NCBI RefSeq assembly: GCF_028583425.1
Contig: NC_072806.1
Location: 38,300,001-38,364,000 of the forward strand
Direction: 5' to 3'
DNA: 64,000 nt
DNA from: Eublepharis macularius
Lineage: Eukaryota; Chordata; Lepidosauria; Squamata; Eublepharidae
Positions 10,231-20,489 of the stretch are shown piece after piece; position 1 is the stretch's first letter; each line of letters opens with the position of its first letter. Below the pieces are notes generated by a model. The model was not told the DNA's origin and searched no databases. It saw only the letters and a list, made by a program, of their open reading frames with translations. The translations under genes were made by a program, and so were the position numbers.

Positions 10231-10584
10231 TTTAGTAAGGTCAACCACTCCATCAATATAACATAAAGCTTTAACTTTTGAATAATGGCAGTATGAAGGG
10301 AAAACATTGTGTACATGTACAGGGGGGGGGGCGCCTGTCTCACCCTATTCCTGCTATCTCGAGCCATCTCCTCCCCACTGGCCTCTTGGGAGTTGTCTGG
10401 CCCTCCCCCTGGCCCCTCCCTGGGCAAGCCTATCAGTTGACTCTGAGATGCACGAGTCCTCATCTGGTCCATAGATCTCTTCCTATTGGTAGCATTCTGA
10501 TTTAATAATTCATCAAAAGCTTTGAAGTCAATAGGAGAGTTCTGGGAGTGATTCAGTATAGAATCCGCAAAACTAGGAGGTGCT
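10231..10584. other. Unassigned, possibly inverted L1 ORF1-ORF2 junction
   Basis: A minus-strand open frame (10203-10682) contains MRTRASQSQL and a PREGPGG stretch that loosely resemble the C-terminal tail of L1 ORF1 followed by AT-rich intergenic text. The resemblance is weak and the family assignment is inference. Confidence 0.25.
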
Positions 10585-10880
10585 GGTAGGGATCCCATTC
10601 CCCTGGTGGGGGGCGGGGAATCCACCACTTTCACCCTCTGCCCCCTGCCTGCACTTACCTGGCTGGCGGGGGAGGAAGGCACAGGAATGAGCCTCTATGG
10701 CATGCTCCGAGCGCACTCCTGCGCTTTGCAGCAGACCAATTTGGGCCCCAAACGAGCTGAATTGGGCCCATTTGAGAACCTAATTGGCCCATGGTGAAGC
10801 ATGTATGCACCTGCACAGTGACGTCACTGGAAGTGACATCATCGGAAATGACATCACCACACAGCTGCGGGACTGTGCAC
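10585..10880. repeat. GC-rich dispersed repeat, unnamed family
   Basis: CCCCTGGTGGGGGGCGGGG, then CTCTGCCCCCTGCCTGCAC with TTACCTGGCTGGC and later GACGTCACTGGAAGTGACATC. A second copy with the same order (TGGTGGGCAGGGGATCCCCC, CTTATCTGGCTGG, CGGAGCATGTGCGCAC) is at 49292-49600, and a partial one is near 6385-6440. No coding capacity or termini were found. Confidence 0.55.
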
Positions 10881-11589
10881 ACTGAGTGACATATGAAGAG
10901 AAAAATCAGGAAGTAAGAGCCAGGTCTCCCACCCTCCTGCTGGGAGAGTAAGGGGACTGGGCAACCCTCGGTGCTGGCACATCGTTTAGTAAAGGGGCAA
11001 CTCTATTGGCGAGTACAGTTGGCGAAAGCTGCTGAAAATATTCCTCTCTCTTACTTTGCTTTGCAGCAGGCACTTCCCCCCATAAGGAGCAGACCTTTCC
11101 CCCCCCCTTGTTATTGATCAATTACAAGGGACCAGCCTATATAAAACCAAAAAAAATAATGTATCATGAATGATGTAAAATAATTCCTAATAAGAAAATT
11201 CCTAATAAAATAAAGAGCTTAAAATTAATAGAGCTTGTAAAATACAGGGTACTATTAAATTAAATTAAGACTCTAATAAAACCCCCACCCAAAATAAATC
11301 TCCAGTAATAAAACAAATAATAAAATACTGATAAAATACTAATAAAATAGTTAAAATGACTATAGAGTTAAAACTAATACTAAAATCGACAGTTGCAGCT
11401 CATACTGATAATAAATGACTAAACGAAGGAGCTGGGATAAATAACTGAATAGAGAAAGAACTGTGAAAGAGAGAGGAAAAGAGGAAAAAACCCAAACTCT
11501 TTCCCCTCCCAATGAGAGAGAAAAGAGGCAAAACTCTCTCCTCTCTCAATGACCAATACCTGAGTAACAGATTAATTAATACCAAGGCT
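10881..11589. repeat. AT-rich stretch with a long direct repeat of 12010-12170
   Basis: Dense ATAAAATA runs. The blocks AAAATACTGATAAAATA...GACTATAGAGTTAAAACTAATACTAAA (11320-11400) and CAATACCTGAGTAACAGATTAATTAA (11551-11577) recur, slightly changed and closer together, at 12030-12160. The intervening 11590-11998 holds a hairpin element and a SINE, so the duplication predates or frames those insertions. Confidence 0.55.
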
Positions 11590-11836
11590 TTTTTTCAGCA
11601 GGAACGTGGGGGAATGGAGTTCCGGAACCGCTTGAAAATGGTCACATGGCTGGTGGCCCCGCCCCGATCTCCAGACAGAGGGGAGTTGAGATTGCCCTCC
11701 GCGCCGCTGAGCGGAGGGCAATCTAAACTCCCCTCTGTCTGGAGATCAGGGGGTGGGGCCACCAGCCATGTGACCATTTTCTCCAAGGGCAACCCACTGA
11801 GTTCCACCACCTCTTTTCCCAGAAAAAATACCCCTG
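11590..11836. mobile_element. Palindromic MITE-like hairpin element
   Basis: Two arms of about 70 bp, 11634-11702 and 11711-11781, are nearly perfect reverse complements: GAAAATGGTCACATGGCTGG pairs with CCAGCCATGTGACCATTTTC, and AGATTGCCCTCCGC with GCGGAGGGCAATCT. A loop of about 8 bases (GCCGCTGA) separates them. Outer edges (TTTTTTTCAGCAGG and CTCTTTTCCCAGAAAAAA) are less symmetric. No coding potential. Foldback structure points to a non-autonomous DNA-transposon-like family. Confidence 0.7.
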
Positions 11837-11856
11837 ATTAATACTCTTCTATGTAA

Positions 11857-11998
11857 AAAAGGTAAAGGCAGTGAGTTATTACTGACCCCTGGGGGGACGT
11901 CGCATCAAGATGTTTTCTTGGCAGATTTTTTGTTACGGGGTGGTTTGCCATTGCCTTCCCCAGTCATCTACACTTTACCCCCAGGAAACTGGGTACTC
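11857..11998 (-). mobile_element. tRNA-derived SINE, 3' half
   Basis: Contains ATTACTGACCCCTGGGGGG, GACGTCGCATC, TTTTGTTACGGGGTGGTTTG, CCATTGCCTTCCCCAGTCAT and CTACACTTTACCCCCAGG, shared with the complete copy at 63372-63685, whose tRNA head lies on the minus strand. The head is missing here. Confidence 0.75.
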
Positions 11999-12009
11999 AT
12001 TCTAGGCTG

Positions 12010-12408
12010 CAACAAGCTATGATAAAAAGTAGTAAAATACTGATAAAATAAAATATTAATAGAATAGCTGAAATGGCTATAGAGTTAAAACTAATACTAA
12101 ACTCAACAGTTGCAGCTTATACTGATAACAAATGACCAATGCCTGTGTAACAGGTTAATTAAGCTCTGTGTTTTCCAAGCAGGAGGGAAAATCCTTCCAG
12201 CCGGCCAACGTCAGCCACCAAAAAGAAAACAGTAACTCTCCTAGGCTACAACAAACTATGCTTTACTACTACAAGAAAAAATCCTAATATAAATAAGCCA
12301 TAGTTAGTTAAACAAATTTGCTCTGAGCGGAGTTCAGCGTCTGCTGCTGCTGGCTCTCACCAGAACTAGATGCATTTATCAAATCACTTGGAGATGCCTT
12401 TTATGTAA
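12010..12408. other. AT-rich repeat copy and unassigned flank
   Basis: 12010-12170 is the second copy of the direct repeat described at 11320-11577. The rest, to the CR1 element, has no recognisable feature. Confidence 0.45.
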
Positions 12409-13432
12409 GATCATTATTGGTAGTGATACCATTATTGGAAATAAGGAAGTCTCTATCTTACCCCCATGACATTCTGATGGGCAAACTGGAAGACTGTGGA
12501 GTAGACTATAGGACAGTTCGGTGGATAGGGAACTGGTTGAAGGACCGCACTCAAAGAATGGTGGTCAACGGCATTTCATCAGATTGGAGGGAGGTGTCCA
12601 GTGGGGTGCTGCAGGGCTCGGTTTTGGGCCCGGTACTTTTCAATATTTTTATCTACGATCTGGATGAAGGAGGGGAAAGGCTGCTCATTAAATTTGCTGA
12701 TGATACCAAATTGGGAGCAGTAGCAAACACCCAAGATAGAATTAAAATTCAACAAGACCTGAATACTCTGGAGAAGTGGGCAGCTGTGAATAGGACGCAA
12801 TTCAACAAAGACAAGTGCACAGTATTACATCTGGGCCACAAAAATGGGAAGCACAAGTACTGGATGGGGGATACACTTCTGGTCATAGCCCCTCTCTATA
12901 CTGCCTTGGTCAGGCCACACCTGGAGTATTGTGTGCAGTTCTGGAGGCCTCACTTCAAAACGGATGTGGCCAAAATCGAGAGGGTGCAGAGGAGAGCGAC
13001 GAGAATGATCAGGGGTCTGGAGACTGAGCCCTACGAGGAAAGGCTGAGGGCCTTGGGAATGTTTAGTTTGGAGAAGAGGAGGTTGAGGGGGGACATGATT
13101 GCTCTCTTTAAATATTTGAAAGGCTGTCATTTGGAGGAGGGCAAAGAGCTGTCCCAGTTGGCAGCAGAGGGTAGGACGCGAAGCAATGGGCTAAAACTAC
13201 ATGCACAAAGGTACCAGCTGGATATTAGGAAAAACTTTTTCACAGTCAGAGTAGTTCAAAGGTGGGATCAGCTGCCTAGGGAGGTGGTGAGCTCCCCTTC
13301 ACTGGCAGTTTTCAAGAAGAGGCTGGATGAATACTTGTCAGAGATGCTTTAGGCTGATCCTGCACTGGGCAGGGGGTTGGACTAGATGGTCTGTATGGCC
13401 CCTTCCAACTCTGTGATTCTATGATTCTATGA
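12409..13432 (+). mobile_element. CR1 LINE, RT C-terminal half and 3' end
   Basis: An uninterrupted 311-codon frame (12417-13352) carries CR1 polymerase blocks: VLQGSVLGPVLFNIF, the catalytic LIKFADDTKLG, NKDKCTVLHLG, then ALVRPHLEYCVQFW, IERVQRRATRMIRGL, EERLRALGMFSLEKRRLRGD and WDQLPREVV. An internal deletion removes the stretch between DTLL and VIAPLYT (near 12880). The 3' end is diagnostic: GGGGGTTGGACTAGATGG, then CCTTCCAACTCTGTGATTCT and repeats of ATTCTATG (13410-13432). Length and frame preservation suggest moderate age. The endonuclease and 5' RT are lost. Confidence 0.9.
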
Positions 13433-14490
13433 GAGCGTTCCAGAAGTTTGTTTACAATAAATAGTGACCAGGAAAACAAAAACTTAAGCCTTAAAGAGCA
13501 AAAGCATCAATACTGATTTGGAACAAAACTGCGGATCAAATTTATGTCCGATGCCTTCCTAGCTAAAAGGCTGTGGATGAGATGAGGCTCTAGCAAGCAC
13601 TGTCCCTACTTCAAATCAGGTCTCCTGGAGTTACAGCTGATCTCCAGATGACCAGTCCCCTCAAAAAAAGGCTGCTTTTTTGCCCTGCCAGCTTGAGTCC
13701 CATTGGGAATCAGATCGAGTTATTTGGCAGTCTTTATCCCACTTGTGCTGGTAAGGCAATAAGGCACAGGTGTCTTTAGAAATAAGAGAGACATAAATAG
13801 TAGAGACTACCTTTCCTGGGTAGTTTGGGCAGTTCTAAAAGAGATTCCAGATTATGTTGGAGATCTGGTCTTATCTTGGGGATATCTAAAAAGTGTTTAA
13901 CCTGAAGGTATTGGAACCACACTGCATTTGGATTTTGGGGTTCTTTTGCAGTGGTTTTGGGTCTAGGATAAAATCACATTTAGTTATGTCAGAGAGCCTA
14001 GTAATCTGAAGGGTTCTGCTACAAAAGGCCGGACCTCTCTTCTGGGCTGAAACCAGGACTGAGCCAGGAGGGATGACAGGGGTGAAGCATCAGGGGCTAA
14101 AACAGCCCTTTCTTTGTCTCAGGTTTTAGGGTGGTGTGAAGAGGTTTGTTTTGTCGAGTTTGGGTGGGTCTGTCTTTTGGTTGCATCTGTGTGACGTCTC
14201 TTATGTCACATGGCGAAATATGTGTGGTTTCAATTCGGACCCAATCTACCTTCTCCTGTGCATTTAATCGTATGACCAAGTGGACTGACTAAGATGCCAT
14301 GTGATACAATTCCAGGTCCAGATTGTCCATGTGATACAATTCCAGGTCCCCCCCTTTTTTTGGGGGGGGGAGAACTTTTCATTACCTGGGAGTTGATTCC
14401 GGGTCTGTTGTTACTCCAAATGAAGTTCTTGAGGCTCTCCTGCCATTTGGATGTTTCCGAATCTAAGAGGGTAATGGGGGCGGGGGGGGC
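13433..14490. other. No recognisable feature; small duplication
   Basis: Mostly unassigned. The block CCATGTGATACAATTCCAGGTCC occurs twice in tandem at 14297-14348, followed by C, T and G homopolymers. Confidence 0.4.
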
Positions 14491-14509
14491 ATCCTAAAGT
14501 CAAACAAAA

Positions 14510-15510
14510 ATATGGGCGGACAGGCGACTTGGGGGGCTCAATTTCCCCCACCGGGTTCAGCGCAGTTTAGCCCACGGCAAAACGACGCTGCTCATTGCGT
14601 TGCCCCAGCCCGTCTGGAGTCGGGCCGCGGCCTGGCGCTCGCCTGCACTCCCCGCCCAGCAGGCGGCCCGGGAGGGAAGCCGAGGGGCGGCGGGAGGAGC
14701 GGAGCCACCCCCGGGAAGGCGCTGCACACGCCCGGCCCGGCCGAAGGGGCAGAGGCCGCGACCGGGGCCCGGGAAGGCAGGAGGGGGCGCCGGGCGAAGC
14801 CTCAGCCGCGGAGGGGAGGCGGCGAGGCCGGCCGGAGGTCCAGCGCAGCTCCTCGGGCCGCCCCGGCCTTGCCAGCCGCGCCCGGAGGCTCCGGGGCAGC
14901 CCCTCGAGGGGCGCCCTTGGGCGAGGCTGCGCGGGGCGGGCGGGGGCCGCGGGGGCTGCGGCCTGCCCGGGGGCTGGAACTGCGCGGTGTTGCAACGCCC
15001 AACGCGGACGCTGCTTCGGTCCTCCGTCTGTGGCTGGGATTGAACCCACCGCAGTTCGGGGGCGCCGGCGCCGGTTCCCTGGGAGGCGGCTCGGGTGGAC
15101 CGGCATTTCATGGCGCCCAGAGATGCGGCGGAACTCCGGGCGAGCCTCTTCTCAAGCCTGACGTGATGCCGGAGGTCGACGGGGCAGTCCGGAGCGGGGC
15201 GAGGGAAGCGGGCCGAACTCGGACCTGTGCGGGCAGCGAGGCCGGGCAGCGGGCGGGAGGGGCGGGCCTGAGGGAGCCGGCTTCCCAAGCGGCTCCTGGC
15301 CTGGGCACGCCCCAGCGCGGCGTAGCCCACGGGCACGCATTGATCAGGGCAGCTGGGTTCCGCCGGTGCCCAGCCCTCCCACCCACGTGGCCCGGTGGAG
15401 CATCGGCTGGCAGCTACCGCGGCAGCCGAGCCCCCTCCGCGTGCCCAGTCAGCTCCCTGGGCACCTTATCTCACGTCCGGGCGAGGCGCCCATGAACCCA
15501 GGTAAGCGGG
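14510..15510. promoter_or_regulatory. CpG island, probable promoter
   Basis: About 1 kb of very GC-rich sequence dense in CpG (for example CGGCCCGGCCGAAGG, GCGCCGGCGCCGG), in sharp contrast to the AT-rich flanks. Because of this composition all six frames stay open for long stretches, so the open frames inside are not evidence of coding. The island ends at a good splice donor (15501/15502). Vertebrate CpG islands usually mark promoters; which strand is transcribed is not settled by the island itself. Confidence 0.7.
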
Positions 15511-16122
15511 GAGGCGGCTGGAGGCTCTGCTCAGCTGCCCCCTGCAGCCGCGGGGACTTAGAGCTGCAGGGGCTTAGGACACGTGGCAGAAGAGAGGGTG
15601 CTCACGGTGGTGGGGCACAAGGGCCCTGGGGGGCTTTTGAGGAATCGGGGAATACTTGGCACGCACTCAAGGGAAGAAGAGCTAAATCCGGAATGTCTGG
15701 CTCTCAGCTACCACCCAAGTTTCCTTGCAGGTTGGTTGACACCTGAGTCAGGAAGGGGCAAGGAAGCACCGACGACGGGTAAGGAGTTTGGGGCAGTGAC
15801 CCCCTGGCACACTCATTTGCACCAGCTGCCCCCCCCTGCAGGTGAGGCTCGCTGGGGGCGGGGGGGGGCAGGAGCAGCTCCTGCTGGTGAGGAAGACCAT
15901 TGCGCAGGGAACCGCTCTCAACACAGCCGTTGGGGGGAGCTCCAACTTCCCATTCGGGGGCTCTGTTTAGGCCCCCACAGCTGGGCACCCCCTGGCAGGA
16001 GAGGAAGTGTGGCCGCAGGTCGGGGTGACTGGATTGCTATGACTCCCTGTTGGTAGTGGGTGCACAGACCCTCGACTGTCTCCCTCACAGGGCCAGACCC
16101 TCCGGAGGCCGACGAGGAGTGA
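15492..16122 (+). CDS. Possible four-exon short gene, product unknown
   Basis: Candidate coding exons: 15492-15501 (ATGAACCCAG then GTAAGC donor), 15731-15778 (after TTCCTTGCAG, before GTAAGG), 15842-16018 (after CCCCCTGCAG, before GTCGGG) and 16091-16122 (after CCCTCACAG, ending in TGA). All three introns would be phase 1 and the middle exons are 48 and 177 nt, so the frame holds throughout and gives 88 residues ending GPDPPEADEE. A poly(A) signal follows at 16549. I recognise no domain; the product is Gly/Arg/Pro-rich, as any GC-rich frame would be, so a non-coding transcript is equally possible. Confidence 0.3.
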
Positions 16123-16548
16123 TTTCTCGCCAGAGGGGCATGCCTCATCTGCCTGCAGGCTGCACCTGTGCCGACGGAGCTGCCGCCGCCGCCCCCACCC
16201 ACAGACACCCACCCGGGACATGGCAGGCAGGGCTGGGGCTTGCACAGCACTGGGCCCTTTGCCACACACGAGTCTGCTTCCCTCTCAGGCAGGTCACGGA
16301 CCTTGAGGGAGGCCCAGGGGCAGCACGGCTGCTGCAGCCCCCCCCCCATGATCCTCCTGGACTGCCATTCAAGTTCAGCCCAGGGAGGGGTTCTCCAGGC
16401 AGCCCGCGTCTCCACTCTGCTCCTGGGAGGGCAGCACGAGGAATGGATTCTGCAGCTCTGACAGTTGCGCAGGCTGCAACTGCTGCTGCCTTGGCCGGGT
16501 CGATATGGGGAAGACGCGTGTCCAGACCCTCTTCCCTTGCTGCAGTTC

Positions 16549-16554
16549 AATAAA
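16549..16554 (+). terminator. Polyadenylation signal AATAAA
   Basis: AATAAA in CAGTTCAATAAAATTGG, followed about 80 bp later by a GT-rich stretch (GTGTCTAGTGGGGGTGGGGG). It would end the putative transcript starting at the CpG island. Confidence 0.5.
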
Positions 16555-16559
16555 ATTGG

Positions 16560-17500
16560 TTTTGAACACCAACCCCCTCCGGTCTGCTTGCTGGCCTTTG
16601 GATGTCAGCAGGGTGGGACTTGGCGTGTAGCCTGCGTGTCTAGTGGGGGTGGGGGTTGTGCCATGGAGGACTCTTGTTCTCCAACAGATCGCCAGGTGTC
16701 TAATAAGTCGGGCAGAGGACCTCTGCTTGCGGGGACCAAGGGTTTGAGGGGGGGGGTGGAACAACGTCTTGGGATGTGGGGGGCTCTTCCCCTGTGAGGC
16801 CATTCGGTTTGCTCTTTGTGGAGCCAGGGATGGACTCCAGGGGTCTTGTGCTGGGGAGTGGGATGGCGGCTCCCAAGCAGGTTCTCTGGTCCCACAGGCC
16901 ATCATTCCATTCTGGGGGGGGAGGGGGCGTGTCATCCTGGGGCTGGGGAATGGCTTGCAAGGGCCACCCCGCATTCTCCTTACACCTTTTCGATGCAGTG
17001 ATGTGTAATGGAGCCGCTGCAAGTCGAGGGGCATTGGTTGCTCCCTTCACATCCAGTGGTTCTTCCGGTCTCCCCAACGGTCTCCAGTGGGCAGCAGTCA
17101 GATCTTGCAGTACCCACCTCCGCTCGCCTCTAAATAGCTGTCTCTCCTGGACCTTGGAGGGCTGATCCTGGGTGCTGGGACCCTCTTCACTCTTTGCAGC
17201 CTTTCTGGTTCCAGTTTTCAGGGAGGGGGAACCTGTTCCTTGCAGCAACGGTGTGGGGCAGGATTGCAAGTGAGCGGAGCTGCAGCCACCGGCCTGGCCC
17301 TCATCGGAAATGGGGTTGGACGGGCAAGATGGAGGGTGCCCTCTCTGCACCTTTGATGTTACTTCTGCCCCTCCAGCAGGGATGCCTGCTGCTCTTTGAT
17401 GGGAGTGGTGTTGCTGGGCAGCATAGATTGTGGCCTCCCCAAAAGTCCATAGGGAGTGGTGGAGTGGCACTGCTTTTATGTTGATGTGCAGCTGCAGGCA
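16560..17500. other. GC-rich stretch without recognisable genes
   Basis: Long open frames exist on both strands owing to composition (for example minus 16700-17470), but none shows a domain, splice logic or repeat signature. G-runs at 16747-16757 and 16913-16925. Confidence 0.4.
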
Positions 17501-17511
17501 ACAGGCCAGCC

Positions 17512-17720
17512 CTTAGGATTGGGTTGTTAGTAACATAAATGACCAGGTCATCTGCAAAGAGACTAATTTTGTATTTGTGATTTGTGATATTTACACCATG
17601 AATGTTGGAGTTACGCCTAATGAGCTCTGCCAGCAGCTCTGTCAAGATACTGAAAAGCAAAGGTGAGAGGGGGCATCCCCATCTGGTACCCCTGGTAAGA
17701 TTACATGACAAACAAACAAA
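17512..17720 (-). mobile_element. L1 ORF2 fragment (RT palm)
   Basis: The minus-strand translation contains RGTRWGCPLSPLLFSILTEL and later YKISLFADDLVIYVTN, the L1 reverse transcriptase motifs flanking the FADD active site. The usual RQGCPLSP glutamine is changed to tryptophan. Only about 70 codons are readable. Confidence 0.75.
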
Positions 17721-18424
17721 CACATAGGGGGACTAGGATTAGGAAAACAGGGTTAACTCCAAAGGATTTAGGAGTAACCCAGTCTTTTAAAATCTTCTAA
17801 AGAGCAGCATCTGTAGTGGTGCTGAAAAAGGCAAATCTTCTACATGGACGCTACTAAGTGGGGGGGGGGGGGGAGGCCATGGACCTGGCAGGCTCCTAAA
17901 CGTCACTGCAAAGGCGATGGCTCTAGAAACACAGTCTGGTACAGGATGGGCTGTGTTTATCTGTTACTTATACGGGCTTCTCCTTGCAATACTTTTGCCA
18001 GATGTTTCTTATCTTCTGGATGAGTCCTAGGTAGGACCAATTTTTTTCCCAAAGGAAGATCTGTTTATCTCCCCACAATAGTCTCATAATTAATAACCCA
18101 AAAAGAGGGCTGAGGAGGCATAAACTAAAAATGTCCGGCTTCTTCCTTTCCTTGTCTACCAGAATAAAATGGGGCAGGCCCTTTGGGTACCTTTTCTGTG
18201 CAGTGCTTCACTTGTCAGCAACAGGTGGATGAATAAGGAGGCTGGATTTTCCTACCTGGCTTTGCACATATCTTCCAGCTTTTTTTGTCATACCTGGAGT
18301 AAAGGCCGGTCTGGTCCAAATGCCTTTAGTGACATCCAGCATGCCTTTGTTATGCATGAAACAGCGAACCCTCTGCACCCGTCACAATTAGACACAAAGG
18401 GCTAGAGCGAAGGGAGTGGTCTAT
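17721..18424. other. Unassigned, possibly further L1 remnants on minus strand
   Basis: Minus-strand text near 18000-18160 reads as an open frame rich in W, K and I that could be L1 ORF2 C-terminal sequence, but no motif is decisive. An 18-G run sits near 17860. Confidence 0.3.
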
Positions 18425-19020
18425 AGAACTTGGACAACCTGAAAAATCAGCAGTGGCTGAACATAGCCTAACGCAAACAGGGCACAGTATCCTATTCCAG
18501 GACACCAAAATACTGGACAACACTTCCAACTACTTTGTCAGACTTGCACAGGGAAGCCATTGAAATTCACAAGCATAAGCCAACAGGAAAGAAGAAACCT
18601 TAAGAGTGAACAGAGCATGGTTTCCAGTTCTGAAAAACACCAGGCTAACAAAACACTCTACACCCGACAATAGCCCTGCAGAGAAGATTAGCACATCAAG
18701 TACCAATCCATATGCAAAGGAACCTCCTCAGGATACAATGAAGCCTCCCGCCATTAGCATTCCACACCCTGGGAAACTCTTACAGTATAACTCAGCTCAA
18801 CCCCACCCCTCCTGAGTAGATACAAATGACCTACATCTTTTCCACACTGTGACACTGAGAGATCTCTGTCTTTTGGTGCTACACCTCTGAAGATGCCAGC
18901 CACAGCTGCTGGTGAAACGTCAGGAACTACAATGCCAAGACCACGGCAATACAGCCTGGAAACCCCACAACAACCATCGTTCTCCAGCCGTGAAAGCCTT
19001 CGACAATACCCCTGCAGGAA
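18425..19020 (+). mobile_element. Penelope-like element, GIY-YIG C-terminus and 3' tail
   Basis: With frameshifts, the plus strand reads EKSAVAEHSLTQTGHSILF, then DTKILDNTSNYFVRLHREAI and EIHKHK (18440-18585), the region C-terminal to the GIY-YIG endonuclease core of Penelope elements. NRAWFPVLKNTRLTKHST follows at 18609-18662. The 3' UTR contains GAAGATGCCAGCCACAGCTG, GAAACGTCAGGAACTACAAT and ACCACGGCAATACAGCCTGG, a tail found widely in squamates and also as a fragment at 8378-8425. The RT domain is absent: a 5'-truncated copy. Confidence 0.7.
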
Positions 19021-19029
19021 ACCCTGTTC

Positions 19030-19735
19030 AGATGAGTGAAGCTGCAGTGGAGGAACATAGGGAGGGAGGCGGTCCTGTAGGCATGCCAGACTAAAGCCGT
19101 GAAGAACTTTGTATGTAATAACTAATACTTTGAACTGAGCAAGGTAAACGATGGGTAGCCAGTGGAGCAACTGTAGGATGGGAGTGATGTTCATGCTCCT
19201 GCTCGCTCCTGATAACAATTGAGCTGCAGCATTTTGCACTAATTGGAGCCTCCTAGTTAACTTAGATGGGAGGCCAATGTATAAAGCATTACAGTACTCA
19301 AGCCTTGATGTGACCATAGCATGGATCCAAGTGGCCAGGTCAGCCATGTCAAGATAAACCATCTTCCAGGCTAGAGTGAGGTTGTAGAAAGCATTTTTTG
19401 CCACTGCCTTAACTTGTTTTTCTAGTAATAACGCTGGATCCAGTATAACCCCTAGGCTTTTAACTGAGTCTGCAAGGGTCAGACGAACTCCATCGAAAGT
19501 GGGGAGTACAAGATCTTTGCCTTCCCAACAGGCATCACTTCAGTCTTGTCTGGGTTCAATTTCAATTTGTTGTTTTTCAGCCATTTCACCACGGCTGTCA
19601 GGCAGCGATCCAAGATTTCCACTGCATCCTGCGGGGACCTGGATAGCGAGGCATAGAGTTGGGTGTCACCTGCATATTGATGATATCCCACTCTCGTGGC
19701 CTCACAAGGCTTATTTTGCACACTGGCGGGGGTGT
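19030..19735 (-). mobile_element. L2-like LINE fragment
   Basis: Minus strand, from right to left: VGYHQYAGDTQLYASL (the YADD active site changed to YAGD), NKLKLNPDKTEVMPVG, then IHAMVTSRLEYCNALYIGLP, RRLQLVQNAAAQLLSGASRS and LQLLHWLPIVYLAQFKVLVI. These are the C-terminal blocks of L2-type RT. Frameshifts and the lost catalytic Asp show it is inactive. Confidence 0.85.
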
Positions 19736-20480
19736 GGCGGTGATCTGAATATGGCTCTGAGTGGAGGAGAACAGGAGCGGTGCTCATAATCAGGACAGCG
19801 ACGGTGATAACAGACATCTTGGTAAGGAGGGTTCTTGTACCCCAATGCCTTGAACGAGGAGTAGGTGAAGGAGCCCTAGGAAAAGACGCTGGATCCACAG
19901 TTTCAGCTGGAACCAGGAGCAGAGGAAGCGGCCTTCCTCTTATGCAAAGATTTTGACCTGGCAGAGGCGGCAACGGATGGGACTCTGTATATGAATGCTT
20001 TAGTCTTCCTCCTTCCTTTTTGGCAGGCGGCTCAGACTGGCCACAGGGAGAGAGCTGAGGTCTTGGAGCCAATGCGGGAATGAAGGGAACCCGCGCAGGG
20101 GTGAGATCTGGGGCTGCGGCTGGAGCTGGAGGAACTGAGGAGGTGCCTTTGTTGGCAGTGGGGGCCAAGGGCGTTTCTATCCCTTTTAGGGCAGTTTCCT
20201 AAAGGCATAAAGTCTGTTTATTGCCTGACTTTGGTGCAAACTGCTTACAGACCACACACCTTGAAGTGCTGCGGGTCTCGTCAAGGCAAAGTAAGCAGGA
20301 CTCCTCACGGCTGCTCACTGAGGGAGGCAGGAGCAGCTCTCTCCCTTTTATATTCACTATTTGCAGGAAAAGGTGCTGAAGAGCGGTTTGTATTATCAGG
20401 AGCTTTGGGCCTGCACATGTGTGCGTCCCATGTGGGACTGCACAAAAAACATGAGAATGAACCTGAAGTCTACGCGCCTT
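19736..20480 (-). mobile_element. Gag-like remnant, possibly of a tyrosine-recombinase retrotransposon
   Basis: On the minus strand, ESCLLCLDETRSTSRCVVCK (near 20270-20330) has the same C-x2-C ... C-x2-C layout as CLFCLGETHNVTACKICQGF in the DIRS gag at 41065-43140. A Pro/Ala-rich stretch (19800-20168) follows, as in that gag. No RT or recombinase is attached and frames are broken. The link rests on one short motif, so the assignment is tentative. Confidence 0.4.
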
Positions 20481-20489
20481 GAAGTCCAT

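Noticed and set aside
8930..10584. L1 5' inversion by twin priming
   Set aside because: Twin priming would put the inverted 5' part on the 5' side of the tail-proximal part. Here the forward ORF1 piece precedes the possibly inverted piece, which is the wrong order.
14557..15336. First exon of RAB11FIP4 on the minus strand of the CpG island
   Set aside because: Expected from synteny with NF1, but none of the minus-strand frames resembles the EF-hand-containing N-terminus of that protein.
14512..15495. Overlapping open frames of up to 327 codons on both strands
   Set aside because: The sequence is so GC-rich that stop codons are rare in every frame. No domain is visible and the frames shadow each other.
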